Assembly (NCBI GenBank): GCA_012511925.1
Contig: JAAZFD010000349.1
Span: 1-7,918 of the forward strand
Direction: 5' to 3'
Length of the DNA stretch: 7,918 nucleotides
Source: Clostridiales bacterium
Lineage (GTDB): Bacteria; Bacillota; Clostridia; Christensenellales; CAG-138
Part shown: one piece after another, positions 1-5,786 of the stretch
Position numbering within the stretch: the stretch's first letter is position 1
Layout: each line of letters opens with the position of its first letter
Program-made: the position numbers and the translations under genes
Notes under the pieces: model-generated
What the model was told of the DNA's origin: nothing
The model's input: the letters and a program-made list of their open reading frames with translations, nothing else
Database searches by the model: none

Positions 1-334
1 CCATAAGCGTATGCGTAATCATCTTGAGGGTGTAACTTCAAGACCGAGATTGAACATCTATCGTTCACTTTCACACATTTACGCTCAGATTATAGACGAC
101 ACAACAGGCACAGGCATCACATTGGTTTCCGCCTCAACGCTTGACCCCGAAGTAAAGGCTAAGATTGAAGGCAAGAACAAAAAAGAAGCAGCCGAAATAA
201 CTGGTGAAATCTTAGGGCAACGTGCCAAAGAAAAGGGAATCACTCAGGTTGTATTTGACCGTGGCGGTTATCGCTACATGGGCAGAGTTGAATCGCTTGC
301 AAGCGGTGCACGCAAAGCGGGCTTGGATTTCTAA
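1..334 (+). CDS. rplR: 50S ribosomal protein L18, 5' end missing
   Basis: L18 binds 5S rRNA and helps dock it into the central protuberance of the 50S subunit. The reading frame is already open at the left edge (first whole codon at position 2). The residues before the first ATG (HKR, then MRNHLEG) align with the usual basic N-terminal region of L18, so the ATG at 11 is an internal methionine. About 14 residues are probably lost. Family hallmarks are RPRLNIYRS, then HIYAQIIDD, then VSASTLD, then [14 protein letters not shown] near the C-terminus, ending in the typical ARKAGLDF. The stop TAA at 332-334 is followed directly by the ribosome binding site of rpsE. The position between the off-window upstream genes and rpsE is the standard spc-operon place. 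Identification is very secure; only the true start is unknown. Confidence 0.97.
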   Translation, partial: HKRMRNHLEGVTSRPRLNIYRSLSHIYAQIIDDTTGTGITLVSASTLDPEVKAKIEGKNKKEAAEITGEILGQRAKEKGITQVVFDRGGYRYMGRVESLASGARKAGLDF

Positions 335-340
335 GGGAGG
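335..340 (+). promoter_or_regulatory. Shine-Dalgarno site that decides the rpsE start
   Basis: GGGAGG lies directly after the rplR stop codon. Two in-frame ATGs follow, at 342 and 348. The first is only 1 base from the site, too close for normal initiation. The second is 7 bases away, which is typical, so 348 is preferred. Confidence 0.8.
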
Positions 341-347
341 TATGAAA

Positions 348-854
348 ATGCAAAAAATCAGAATCGATGCATCAACACTGGATTTGAAAGAAAAGCTGGT
401 TGCCGTTAACCGTGTAGCAAAGGTTGTTAAGGGCGGTAGAAACTTCCGTTTCTCGGCACTTATCGTGGTAGGCGACGAGAACGGTCATGTTGGTGTAGGA
501 ATGGGCAAGGCGGCTGAAATTCCAGAGGCAGTAAGAAAGGGCGTAGAGGACGCTAAGCGCCACATGGTAGCAGTACCAATCGTAGGCACTACTATTCCCC
601 ATGGAGTAGAGGGCAAATATGGCAAGGGCCATGTTAGAATGCTCCCCGCTGAAGAGGGTACTGGCGTTATAGCAGGCGGACCTGCACGTGCCGTTCTTGA
701 AATGGCTGGAATAAAAGACATTCGCACAAAGAGTTATGGTTCAAATAACCCTGCAAACTGTGTAAAAGCAACGCTTGAAGGCTTGCAACAGCTTCGTACA
801 GCCGAGGAAGTAGCAAGATTGCGTGGCAAAACAGTTGCAGAGATATTGGATTGA
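348..854 (+). CDS. rpsE: 30S ribosomal protein S5
   Basis: S5 sits on the back of the 30S subunit, near S4 and helix 34, and affects decoding accuracy and spectinomycin sensitivity. The 168-residue product has normal family length. The N-terminal double-stranded-RNA-binding domain covers roughly residues 12-76 and includes the spectinomycin-loop segment [13 protein letters not shown] (27-39). The C-terminal domain contains [17 protein letters not shown] (106-122) and the conserved [14 protein letters not shown] (129-142). The open frame extends upstream to 222, but that part lies wholly within rplR and has no S5 similarity, so it is an artefact. The start at 348 is chosen from Shine-Dalgarno spacing; ATG 342, adding two residues, is the alternative. 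The 13-base gap to rplR suggests cotranscription and coupled translation. Confidence 0.98.
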   Translation: MQKIRIDASTLDLKEKLVAVNRVAKVVKGGRNFRFSALIVVGDENGHVGVGMGKAAEIPEAVRKGVEDAKRHMVAVPIVGTTIPHGVEGKYGKGHVRMLPAEEGTGVIAGGPARAVLEMAGIKDIRTKSYGSNNPANCVKATLEGLQQLRTAEEVARLRGKTVAEILD

Positions 855-868
855 TGGAGGGAGAGTTT

Positions 869-1048
869 ATGGCAAACTTAAAGATAACGCTTAAAAAAAG
901 CACCATAGGCTGTCAGAAGGACCAGGTGGCTACCGTTCGTGCATTAGGCTTGAAAAAGCTCAACCATACGGTTGTTCACCCTGACAACGATTGCATTCGT
1001 GGTATGATATTCAAGGTACGCCACTTGGTAGTCGTAGAAGAGGTTTGA
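869..1048 (+). CDS. rpmD: 50S ribosomal protein L30
   Basis: L30 is a small 23S-rRNA-binding protein of the large subunit. The 59-residue product is the usual bacterial length. It shows the signature [20 protein letters not shown] (4-23), then the conserved [15 protein letters not shown] (26-40) and a C-terminal [14 protein letters not shown] strand. The ATG at 869 is preferred because GGAGG at 856-860 lies 8 bases upstream and because L30 proteins normally begin near MANLKITL. In-frame TTG (851) and ATG (854) codons upstream overlap the end of rpsE and the ribosome binding site itself. The gene lies 14 bases after rpsE and 15 bases before rplO, as in other spc operons. Confidence 0.97.
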   Translation: MANLKITLKKSTIGCQKDQVATVRALGLKKLNHTVVHPDNDCIRGMIFKVRHLVVVEEV

Positions 1049-1063
1049 CCTTAGGAGGTAAAT

Positions 1064-1504
1064 ATGAGATTACATGAAATAAAACCTGCCGAGGGTTCGG
1101 TATTCAAAAACAAGAGAGTCGGTCGTGGTACAGGCTCTGGCATGGGCAAGACCTCAACAATGGGTCATAAGGGTCAAAAAGCTCGTAGCGGCAGCAAGAA
1201 GAACGGATTTGAAGGCGGACAAATGCCTTTAGCACGTCGTCTTCCTAAGCGTGGCTTTACAAACATTTTCGCTAAGGTTTACAATATAGTAAACATTTCC
1301 GACCTTGAAGTGTTCGAAGACGGAACTGTTATTACACAGGCACTATTGCATGAAACAAGAATCATTAGCAAGATGGAAAAAGACGGCTTGAAGGTGTTGG
1401 GCAGAGGTGAACTTACAAAGCGTTTAGATATCAAGGCCGCAAAATGTTCGAAATCAGCAGAAGAAGCCATTAAGGCTTGTGGCGGGACATTTGAGGTGGT
1501 TTGA
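1064..1504 (+). CDS. rplO: 50S ribosomal protein L15
   Basis: L15 is a 23S-rRNA-binding protein important in late assembly of the 50S subunit. The product is 146 residues, the family's normal size. The glycine- and lysine-rich N-terminal arm is clear ([14 protein letters not shown] at 18-31, [13 protein letters not shown] at 35-47, [17 protein letters not shown] at 49-65). The globular C-terminal part carries the L15 signature around residues 112-140 ([25 protein letters not shown], read in segments) and ends GGTFEVV. AGGAGG at 1053-1058 is 5 bases before the ATG. The TGA stop shares its final A (1504) with the ATG of secY, so translation of the two is probably coupled. Confidence 0.98.
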   Translation: MRLHEIKPAEGSVFKNKRVGRGTGSGMGKTSTMGHKGQKARSGSKKNGFEGGQMPLARRLPKRGFTNIFAKVYNIVNISDLEVFEDGTVITQALLHETRIISKMEKDGLKVLGRGELTKRLDIKAAKCSKSAEEAIKACGGTFEVV

Positions 1505-2781
1505 TGTTTAAAACGATAGTAAACGCATGGAAGGTACGCGATATTCGCACAAAGATATTGTTTACCATAATGCTGTTTGTAATCTACAGGTTGGGTGCTT
1601 TCATACCCGTACCGGGTGTTAACGTAGGCTACATTTCACAGCAGGTAAACAACTTAGAAATCTTGGGCTTTTTGAACCTGTTTTCGGGCGGTTCATTTAG
1701 TTCCTTCTCCATTTTCGCAATGGGTGTTTCGCCCTACATTACCGCTTCGATTATCATTCAGTTGATTACGATTGCATTCCCCAAACTTGAAGAGATGTTC
1801 AAGGATGAAGACGGCAAGAAGAAGATGGAGCAGGTAACGAGATACACAGGTATCGGCTTAGCTATGGTACAGTGTATCGGTATTATTGCAAGTATGGGAC
1901 CTGATGCGGTTTTAGACACAAGCTTTTGGAACTATGCACGCATAACAATAATCTGTACTGCTGGTACTGCATTGCTCATTTGGTTGGGCGAGCGTATCAC
2001 CGAAAAGGGAATAGGCAACGGTCTATCAATGCTAATCTTTGCTTCGATAGTATCCCAGGTTCCCTCAAGCATCTATAGCATATTTGCAGGCGTATTCAGC
2101 GTTGACCCCAAAACTGGTATGGTTTACAGCTGGACGATACTTCCTATCACAGCAATAATCGTTACTATATTGGTTGCAGGCGTTGTAACTGTTGACAAGG
2201 CACAGCGCAAGATTCCCGTACAGTACGCTAAAAAGGTTGTAGGAAACAAGATGTATGGCGGTCAATCAACATTCCTACCTATTAAAGCGAATGCAAACGG
2301 CGTTATGCCCTTGATTTTCGCTATGACCATCATCCAATTCCCCGGAATGATAGGACAGATTTTCCAAGGCAGTTTCTATGCCTTCTGGCAAAAGTGGTTT
2401 GGTCAAGGTGCTGTAGGTTATTATGTGCTATACTCACTGCTTATATTAGGATTTGCATACTTTTATACCACGATTTCGTTCAACACTGTTGAAATCGCAA
2501 GGAATCTTCAGAAGAACGGCGGATTTATCCCGGGTATTCGTGCCGGCAAGCCCACAAGCGATTACTTGGATAGAATCTCAAAGCGCCTAACCTTATTCGG
2601 AGCGTTGTTCCTAATGATGGTTGCAACACTTCCGGCTATCGCTTTGGCATTGTTTGATATCACCGTGTTGATGGCATTCGGTCCTACCAGCGTTCTCATT
2701 ATGTGCAGCGTAGCGCTTGAAACTACCTCACAGCTTGAGTCGTTGATGCTGATGCGCCACTATAAAGGCTTCTTAGGTTGA
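1504..2781 (+). CDS. secY: Protein translocase channel subunit SecY
   Basis: SecY forms the protein-conducting pore of the Sec translocon in the cytoplasmic membrane, with SecE and SecG, and is driven by SecA or the ribosome. The 425-residue product has the normal length and about ten hydrophobic segments, the first near residues 17-36. Visible landmarks include GAFIPVPGV (31-39), the plug region and second helix (GGSFSSFSIFAMGVSPYITASI, about 62-83), LGERITEKGIGNGLS (161-175), QRKIPVQYAKKVVG (234-247), LPIKANANGVMPLIFA (258-273) and the cytosolic loop NLQKNGGFIPGIRAGKPT (334-351) that meets SecA and ribosomes. The ATG at 1504 overlaps the rplO stop. GAGGTGG at 1493-1499 inside rplO is its likely ribosome binding site. 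The in-frame TTG at 1501 would be too close to it. Confidence 0.98.
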   Translation: MFKTIVNAWKVRDIRTKILFTIMLFVIYRLGAFIPVPGVNVGYISQQVNNLEILGFLNLFSGGSFSSFSIFAMGVSPYITASIIIQLITIAFPKLEEMFKDEDGKKKMEQVTRYTGIGLAMVQCIGIIASMGPDAVLDTSFWNYARITIICTAGTALLIWLGERITEKGIGNGLSMLIFASIVSQVPSSIYSIFAGVFSVDPKTGMVYSWTILPITAIIVTILVAGVVTVDKAQRKIPVQYAKKVVGNKMYGGQSTFLPIKANANGVMPLIFAMTIIQFPGMIGQIFQGSFYAFWQKWFGQGAVGYYVLYSLLILGFAYFYTTISFNTVEIARNLQKNGGFIPGIRAGKPTSDYLDRISKRLTLFGALFLMMVATLPAIALALFDITVLMAFGPTSVLIMCSVALETTSQLESLMLMRHYKGFLG

Positions 2782-2790
2782 GGTAGAAAA

Positions 2791-3429
2791 TTGAATTTAG
2801 TGTTCTTGGGCCCGCCGGGAGTCGGAAAAGGCTCCCTGGCGGTTCGAATAGCCAAAGACTACGGTCTTTTGCATATATCCACAGGAGAAATGCTAAGAGC
2901 GGAGATTTCAGCGGGAACGCATACGGGTAAGTTAGCCGAAAAGTACATCAATGATGGAAATCTAATGCCCGACTCGCTGATTATCGAAATGCTTTTGTCG
3001 AAGTTGCAACACTCAACGGCGAAGCAGGGATACATTTTGGATGGATTCCCCAGAACCTTGAATCAAGCGCAGGAGTTGGATAAGTTTGTTCAAATAGATG
3101 CGGCAATAAACCTTGATGCACCGGAAGCTGTGTTGCTGAAAAGAATCTCTCATAGGAGAATCTGCCCCGTTTGCGGAAAAGGCTACATATCGTATATGAT
3201 GAGTAGCAATCTTTGCGAGCAATGCGGAGTAGAAGTTATCATGCGAGATGACGACAAGGAAGAGGTTGTAAAAGCAAGGTTGGTGGAGTATCATACCAAA
3301 ACCGAGCCTATAATCGACTATTACAGGTCAACCGGAAAGCTAATAAGCGTAGATGGTGATGACACCATGGAAGGTGTGGCAGCCAAGGTTGAGGAAATAT
3401 TGGAGGACCTAAAACTTGCTAACAATTAA
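2791..3429 (+). CDS. adk: Adenylate kinase with zinc-binding LID, UUG start
   Basis: Adenylate kinase catalyses ATP + AMP = 2 ADP in the cytoplasm. The 212-residue protein begins with the P-loop GPPGVGKGS (7-15); most homologues have Thr rather than Ser at the last position. The AMP-binding region includes STGEMLR (30-36), and DGFPRT (84-89) is the family signature. The LID carries four cysteines, C125, C128, C142 and C145, arranged C-x2-C-x13-C-x2-C. This fits a structural zinc site, but the middle spacer is shorter than the 16 residues I recall for Bacillus-type enzymes. R152-D-D-D and KARLVEYHTKTEPIIDYY (161-178) follow as expected. The start is TTG, with GAGGT at 2780-2784 six bases upstream; no ATG fits. 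The location after secY is typical of Firmicutes. The end overlaps map by 14 bases. Confidence 0.97.
   Translation: MNLVFLGPPGVGKGSLAVRIAKDYGLLHISTGEMLRAEISAGTHTGKLAEKYINDGNLMPDSLIIEMLLSKLQHSTAKQGYILDGFPRTLNQAQELDKFVQIDAAINLDAPEAVLLKRISHRRICPVCGKGYISYMMSSNLCEQCGVEVIMRDDDKEEVVKARLVEYHTKTEPIIDYYRSTGKLISVDGDDTMEGVAAKVEEILEDLKLANN
3402..3406 (+). promoter_or_regulatory. Shine-Dalgarno site for map inside adk
   Basis: GGAGG lies within the last codons of adk, 9 bases before the TTG at 3416. It supports that TTG as the start of map, even though this makes the two genes overlap by 14 bases. Confidence 0.7.
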
Positions 3430-4180
3430 AACCAAATCAGAAATAGCGCAGATGCAAAAAGCCTGTACTATTACAGAGAAAACGCTTTTGTTGCTAAGAG
3501 ATATGGTTGAGGTTGGAATAACCACAGAGGCTTTGGACAAAGAGGCAAGGAGGTTTATTGAATCCTTCGGCGCCGTTCCATCGTTTTTGAACTATAATGG
3601 CTATCCCAAAAGTGTGTGTATCTCCGTAAACGAGCAAGTCGTACATGGAATACCCGATGGCTACAAACTGCGTGATGGCGATATAGTCAGCTGTGATGTA
3701 GGAGCAAATATCGATGGCTATCATGGCGACGCTGCACGAACATTTATAGTTGGAAACGCATCAGAAGAAGCGAAAAAACTTGTTCAAGTAACGAGAGAGA
3801 GCTTTTTCCATGGTATTGAGTTCGCCAAAGTGGGCAATAGGATATCCGATATATCCAAGGCAATACAAGCGCATGCAGAGCAGTATGGCTACGGGGTAGT
3901 TCGGGATTTAATAGGGCATGGCGTAGGCACAAGGCTTCACGAAAAGCCAGATATTCCTAACTATTACGTGCCACGCATGGGTTTAGGCGTAAGGCTGGTA
4001 GAAGGTATGACATTGGCAATAGAGCCTATGATTAACATGGGAACATTTGCTGTAAACATACTGAAAAACGGTTGGACAGTGGTGTCTGCGGATAATAGCT
4101 TAAGCGCTCATTATGAAAACACGATTGCCATAACCGATGGAGAACCCATTATACTTACAATGCAACTGGAGGACGCATAA
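3416..4180 (+). CDS. map: Methionine aminopeptidase type I, UUG start
   Basis: This metalloenzyme removes the initiator methionine from new proteins when the second residue is small. The 254-residue product is a short type Ia form without an N-terminal zinc-finger extension. All five expected metal ligands can be placed: D94 (SCDVGA), D105 (GDAARTF), H168 (GHGVG), E203 (AIEPMI) and E234 (YENTIAIT). The substrate-binding histidines H77 (VVHGIP) and H175 (RLHEKP) are also present. The N-terminus MLTIKTKSEIAQMQKA resembles the usual MITIKSxxEI start, which supports TTG 3416 over any later codon. The overlap with adk suggests translational coupling. The stop TAA shares its last A with the ATG of the next gene. 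Confidence 0.97.
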   Translation: MLTIKTKSEIAQMQKACTITEKTLLLLRDMVEVGITTEALDKEARRFIESFGAVPSFLNYNGYPKSVCISVNEQVVHGIPDGYKLRDGDIVSCDVGANIDGYHGDAARTFIVGNASEEAKKLVQVTRESFFHGIEFAKVGNRISDISKAIQAHAEQYGYGVVRDLIGHGVGTRLHEKPDIPNYYVPRMGLGVRLVEGMTLAIEPMINMGTFAVNILKNGWTVVSADNSLSAHYENTIAITDGEPIILTMQLEDA

Positions 4181-4458
4181 TGGATGGCGACTATGATTTT
4201 TTAGGCTTTGCTGCTCAATCAAAAGCTGGCAGAGACAAAAAGCGATACTTCATAGTTGTAGCAGTAGAGCCTAACTATGTGTTCTTAGCTGACGGTGAAA
4301 CGCACAAGATTGCAAAGCCTAAGAAGAAAAAGCTCAAGCATGTGAAGATTCTTGCAACGCAATCAGAGTCAATCAGGGAGATGCTGAAAAACTATCCCAA
4401 ACGATTGCTCGATAGCGACATATATAAGGCGTTAAAAGAAATGGGATTGTGGAGGTAG
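4180..4458 (+). CDS. KOW-domain RNA-binding protein (L14e/L6e/L27e-like)
   Basis: This 92-residue basic protein matches a small family found in Firmicutes between map and infA, related by its KOW motif to archaeal/eukaryotic ribosomal protein L14e. The KOW-like core spans about residues 7-57: LGFAAQSKAGRDKKRYFIVV, then an acidic-aromatic turn with NYVFLADGETHKI, then a lysine cluster PKKKKLKHV (47-55). A second, probably helical segment (about 60-90) follows. Its exact role is not established to my knowledge. An RNA-binding, ribosome-associated role is inferred from the motif, the charge and the placement among translation genes. ATG 4180 is supported by GGAGG at 4168-4172, 7 bases upstream, and overlaps the map stop by one base. 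The infA start follows its stop by 3 bases. Confidence 0.9.
   Translation: MDGDYDFLGFAAQSKAGRDKKRYFIVVAVEPNYVFLADGETHKIAKPKKKKLKHVKILATQSESIREMLKNYPKRLLDSDIYKALKEMGLWR
4451..4455 (+). promoter_or_regulatory. Shine-Dalgarno site for the UUG start of infA
   Basis: GGAGG covers the last codons of the KOW gene and lies 6 bases before TTG 4462. Ideal spacing and the lack of any nearby ATG fix the non-AUG start of infA. Confidence 0.8.
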
Positions 4459-4461
4459 ATT

Positions 4462-4680
4462 TTGTCTAAGCAAGACGTAATTGAAGTTGAAGGTATCGTT
4501 ACCGATTCGTTCCCAAACGCAACGTTTGAGGTGCAGTTGGAAAACGGACATAAAGTATTGGCGCATATTTCTGGTAAGCTGCGTATGCACTATATCAAGA
4601 TTTTGACGGGCGACAAGGTTACCGTAGAAATCTCGCCATACGACTTAACTCGTGGCAGAATTACTTGGCGCAAGAAGTAA
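4462..4680 (+). CDS. infA: Translation initiation factor IF1, UUG start
   Basis: IF1 is a small OB-fold protein that binds the A site of the 30S subunit during initiation and works with IF2 and IF3. The product is 72 residues, the standard length, and nearly every family landmark is present: [13 protein letters not shown] at the N-terminus, [20 protein letters not shown] (22-41), the [13 protein letters not shown] segment (41-53) and the ending [15 protein letters not shown]. The start is TTG; IF1 homologues begin with MxKxDxIEVEG, so no other codon is plausible. The TAA stop is followed at once by a second TAA (4681-4683), a tandem stop. rpmJ follows after 31 bases, as in most Firmicutes. 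Confidence 0.98.
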   Translation: MSKQDVIEVEGIVTDSFPNATFEVQLENGHKVLAHISGKLRMHYIKILTGDKVTVEISPYDLTRGRITWRKK

Positions 4681-4711
4681 TAAGCCACAATCACAATAAA
4701 GGAGAAGTATT

Positions 4712-4825
4712 ATGAAAGTAAAACCATCAGTAAAGCCCATTTGTGGCAAGTGCAAAATTATTCGTCGCAAGGGCAGAGTTATGATTATTTGCGAAAACCC
4801 CAAGCACAAGCAAAAGCAGGGTTGA
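4712..4825 (+). CDS. rpmJ: 50S ribosomal protein L36, zinc-binding form
   Basis: L36 is the smallest protein of the large subunit and is held together by one zinc ion. The 37-residue product starts [14 protein letters not shown] and ends [12 protein letters not shown]. The metal ligands are C11, C14, C27 and H32, the complete 'C+' set, so this is the zinc-dependent form. GGAG at 4701-4704 lies 7 bases before the ATG. It is the last gene of the upstream block; the next gene is 159 bases away beyond a promoter. No hairpin with a U-run follows the TGA stop, so read-through from upstream into the alpha operon is likely. Confidence 0.98.
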   Translation: MKVKPSVKPICGKCKIIRRKGRVMIICENPKHKQKQG

Positions 4826-4852
4826 GCTCAAATAATATATTTTTGGAAGAAC

Positions 4853-4881
4853 TTGCAAGGTTATAATTTTTATATTATAAT
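4853..4881 (+). promoter_or_regulatory. Predicted SigA-type promoter of the alpha operon
   Basis: TTGCAA (4853-4858) and TATAAT (4876-4881) are separated by 17 bases. The -10 box is perfect, the -35 box differs from TTGACA at two positions, and the spacer is optimal. AT-rich sequence just upstream (4830-4845) could act as an UP element. Transcription would begin near 4887-4889, giving a leader of about 97 bases before the rpsM start codon. Another TATAAT at 4862-4867 has no -35 box at proper distance. This is a sequence-based prediction only. Confidence 0.75.
4861..4880 (+). repeat. AT-rich inverted repeat overlapping the -10 box
   Basis: TTATAAT (4861-4867) and ATTATAA (4874-4880) are perfect 7-base inverted repeats with a 6-base spacer, lying over the promoter spacer and -10 box. 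A separate palindrome, CTTGCAAG (4852-4859), overlaps the -35 box. They might be operator-like, but in such AT-rich DNA they could easily be by-products of the promoter sequence. Confidence 0.3.
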
Positions 4882-4899
4882 AAGAAATTGCGAATTGTA

Positions 4900-4944
4900 A
4901 ACCGTCGATGCGGCTGGCACGCTTTTGCGTGCTTATTGGCGGTT
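4900..4944 (+). promoter_or_regulatory. Structured mRNA leader hairpin upstream of rpsM
   Basis: The predicted 5' leader folds into a long bulged hairpin. The lower helix pairs 4900-4910 (AACCGUCGAUG) with 4934-4944 (UAUUGGCGGUU) as 11 consecutive pairs, four of them G-U. A 5-base bulge, CGGCU (4911-4915), is present only on the 5' side. The upper helix is G4916-U4933 followed by a perfect 6-pair stem, GCACGC (4917-4922) with GCGUGC (4927-4932), closed by a UUUU loop. A-rich sequence follows (4945-4962), not a U-run, so it is not an intrinsic terminator. The place corresponds to the S4-regulated leader of the E. coli alpha operon, which suggests ribosomal-protein feedback. No known leader family was recognised from the sequence, so function is inference. 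Confidence 0.6.
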
Positions 4945-4967
4945 AAAATAAAACTAAAAAAATACAT

Positions 4968-4973
4968 GGAGGG
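4968..4973 (+). promoter_or_regulatory. Shine-Dalgarno site of rpsM with long spacing
   Basis: GGAGGG lies 11 bases before the ATG at 4985, longer than the 5-9 bases seen for the other genes here. The overlapping GGAAA (4972-4976) could pair with UUUCC (4995-4999) in codons 4-5 of rpsM, enclosing the start codon in a weak hairpin. This might be part of translational control. Confidence 0.6.
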
Positions 4974-4984
4974 AAACAAACTTT

Positions 4985-5353
4985 ATGGCACGTATTTCCG
5001 GTGTTGACTTACCCAGGGAAAAGCGAGTCGAAATCGGCTTGACCTATATATTTGGTATAGGGCAAAAGACGGCGAGCGACATTTTAGCTGCAACAGGCGT
5101 AAACCCCGAAATTAGAGTTAGGGATTTATCCGAAAGCGAAGTAAACAAGCTCAGGGAGTATATCGACCACAACGTAAAGGTTGAGGGTGATTTAAGGCGT
5201 GAGACCTCGATGAACATTAAGCGCTTGATGGAAATCGGTTGCTACCGTGGTGTTCGTCATAGGAAGGGCTTACCCGTAAGAGGACAAAGCACAAAGCAGA
5301 ATGCACGTACCCGAAAAGGGCCCAAGCGTGCTGCAGTAGGCAAAAAGAAATAA
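4985..5353 (+). CDS. rpsM: 30S ribosomal protein S13
   Basis: S13 is in the head of the 30S subunit; it binds 16S rRNA with S19, contacts P-site tRNA through its C-terminal tail and forms bridges to the 50S subunit. The 122-residue product begins [19 protein letters not shown], with the helix-hairpin-helix-like segment [14 protein letters not shown] (21-34). The signature region [16 protein letters not shown] (85-100) is followed by [11 protein letters not shown] (106-116) and a lysine-rich tail. It is the first gene after the predicted promoter and structured leader, hence the likely entry point for regulation of the alpha operon. The TAA stop overlaps the ribosome binding site of rpsK by one base. 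Confidence 0.98.
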   Translation: MARISGVDLPREKRVEIGLTYIFGIGQKTASDILAATGVNPEIRVRDLSESEVNKLREYIDHNVKVEGDLRRETSMNIKRLMEIGCYRGVRHRKGLPVRGQSTKQNARTRKGPKRAAVGKKK

Positions 5354-5367
5354 GGAGGTAATGAGTA

Positions 5368-5772
5368 ATGGCAGCAAAAGGCAAAATTAAAAAAGCCGTA
5401 TCAAGAAAACGTCGTGAGAAGAAGAACATAGAACGTGGCGCAGCTCATATTCGTTCTTCCTTCAATAATACTATGGTAACAATAACAGACATCAACGGCA
5501 ATGCACTTTCATGGGCATCGGCTGGCGGTTTGGGCTTTAGGGGTTCAAGAAAAAGCACTCCCTTTGCAGCACAGATGGCAGCAGAAACAGCAGCAAAAGC
5601 GTCTATGGAGCATGGTCTCAAAACCGTTGAGGTATATGTAAAGGGTCCTGGTTCTGGCAGAGAAGCAGCTATTCGTGCTTTGGCTACAGCAGGGCTTAGC
5701 ATCAACATGATTAAGGACGTAACACCCATTCCTCATAATGGTTGCCGTCCACCAAAGCGTAGAAGGGTTTAA
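5368..5772 (+). CDS. rpsK: 30S ribosomal protein S11
   Basis: S11 is on the 30S platform, where it helps shape the cleft for mRNA near the Shine-Dalgarno helix. The product is 134 residues, a few longer than E. coli S11 because of a lysine- and arginine-rich N-terminal tail. Recognisable parts are [24 protein letters not shown] in the central sheet (26-49), [17 protein letters not shown] (53-69), [15 protein letters not shown] (91-105) and the C-terminal [19 protein letters not shown]124-G125 is the conserved Asn-Gly known to form isoaspartate in E. coli S11. AGGAGG (5353-5358) is 9 bases from ATG 5368. An earlier ATG at 5361 is out of frame and gives only nine codons, so it is ignored. Confidence 0.98.
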   Translation: MAAKGKIKKAVSRKRREKKNIERGAAHIRSSFNNTMVTITDINGNALSWASAGGLGFRGSRKSTPFAAQMAAETAAKASMEHGLKTVEVYVKGPGSGREAAIRALATAGLSINMIKDVTPIPHNGCRPPKRRRV

Positions 5773-5786
5773 GGAGGCAAACGATT

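Noticed and set aside
222..347. 42-codon upstream extension of the rpsE reading frame
   Set aside because: It lies inside rplR in another frame, has no S5 similarity, and the SD at 335-340 points to ATG 348.
4862..4867. First TATAAT as the -10 box
   Set aside because: TTGCAA is only 3 bases away and TTGGAA (4843-4848) only 13 bases away; neither is acceptable spacing. The TATAAT at 4876-4881 has exactly 17.
4874..4902. Divergent minus-strand promoter using the mirrored TATAAT
   Set aside because: No -35-like sequence lies at suitable distance on the minus strand and no minus-strand gene could use it.
4900..4962. Hairpin before rpsM as an intrinsic terminator of the upstream block
   Set aside because: The stem is followed by A-rich sequence rather than a U-run, and no clean U-run lies in the proper place for the opposite strand either. 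A leader structure fits better.
5361..5390. Short frame starting at the first ATG before rpsK
   Set aside because: Nine codons, only 2 bases from the SD site, no conserved product; the in-family start at 5368 is clear.
5445..5729. Minus-strand open frame opposite rpsK, and similar antisense frames elsewhere
   Set aside because: They lie opposite conserved ribosomal genes, have no convincing ribosome binding site or recognisable domain, and are explained by codon bias of the real genes.
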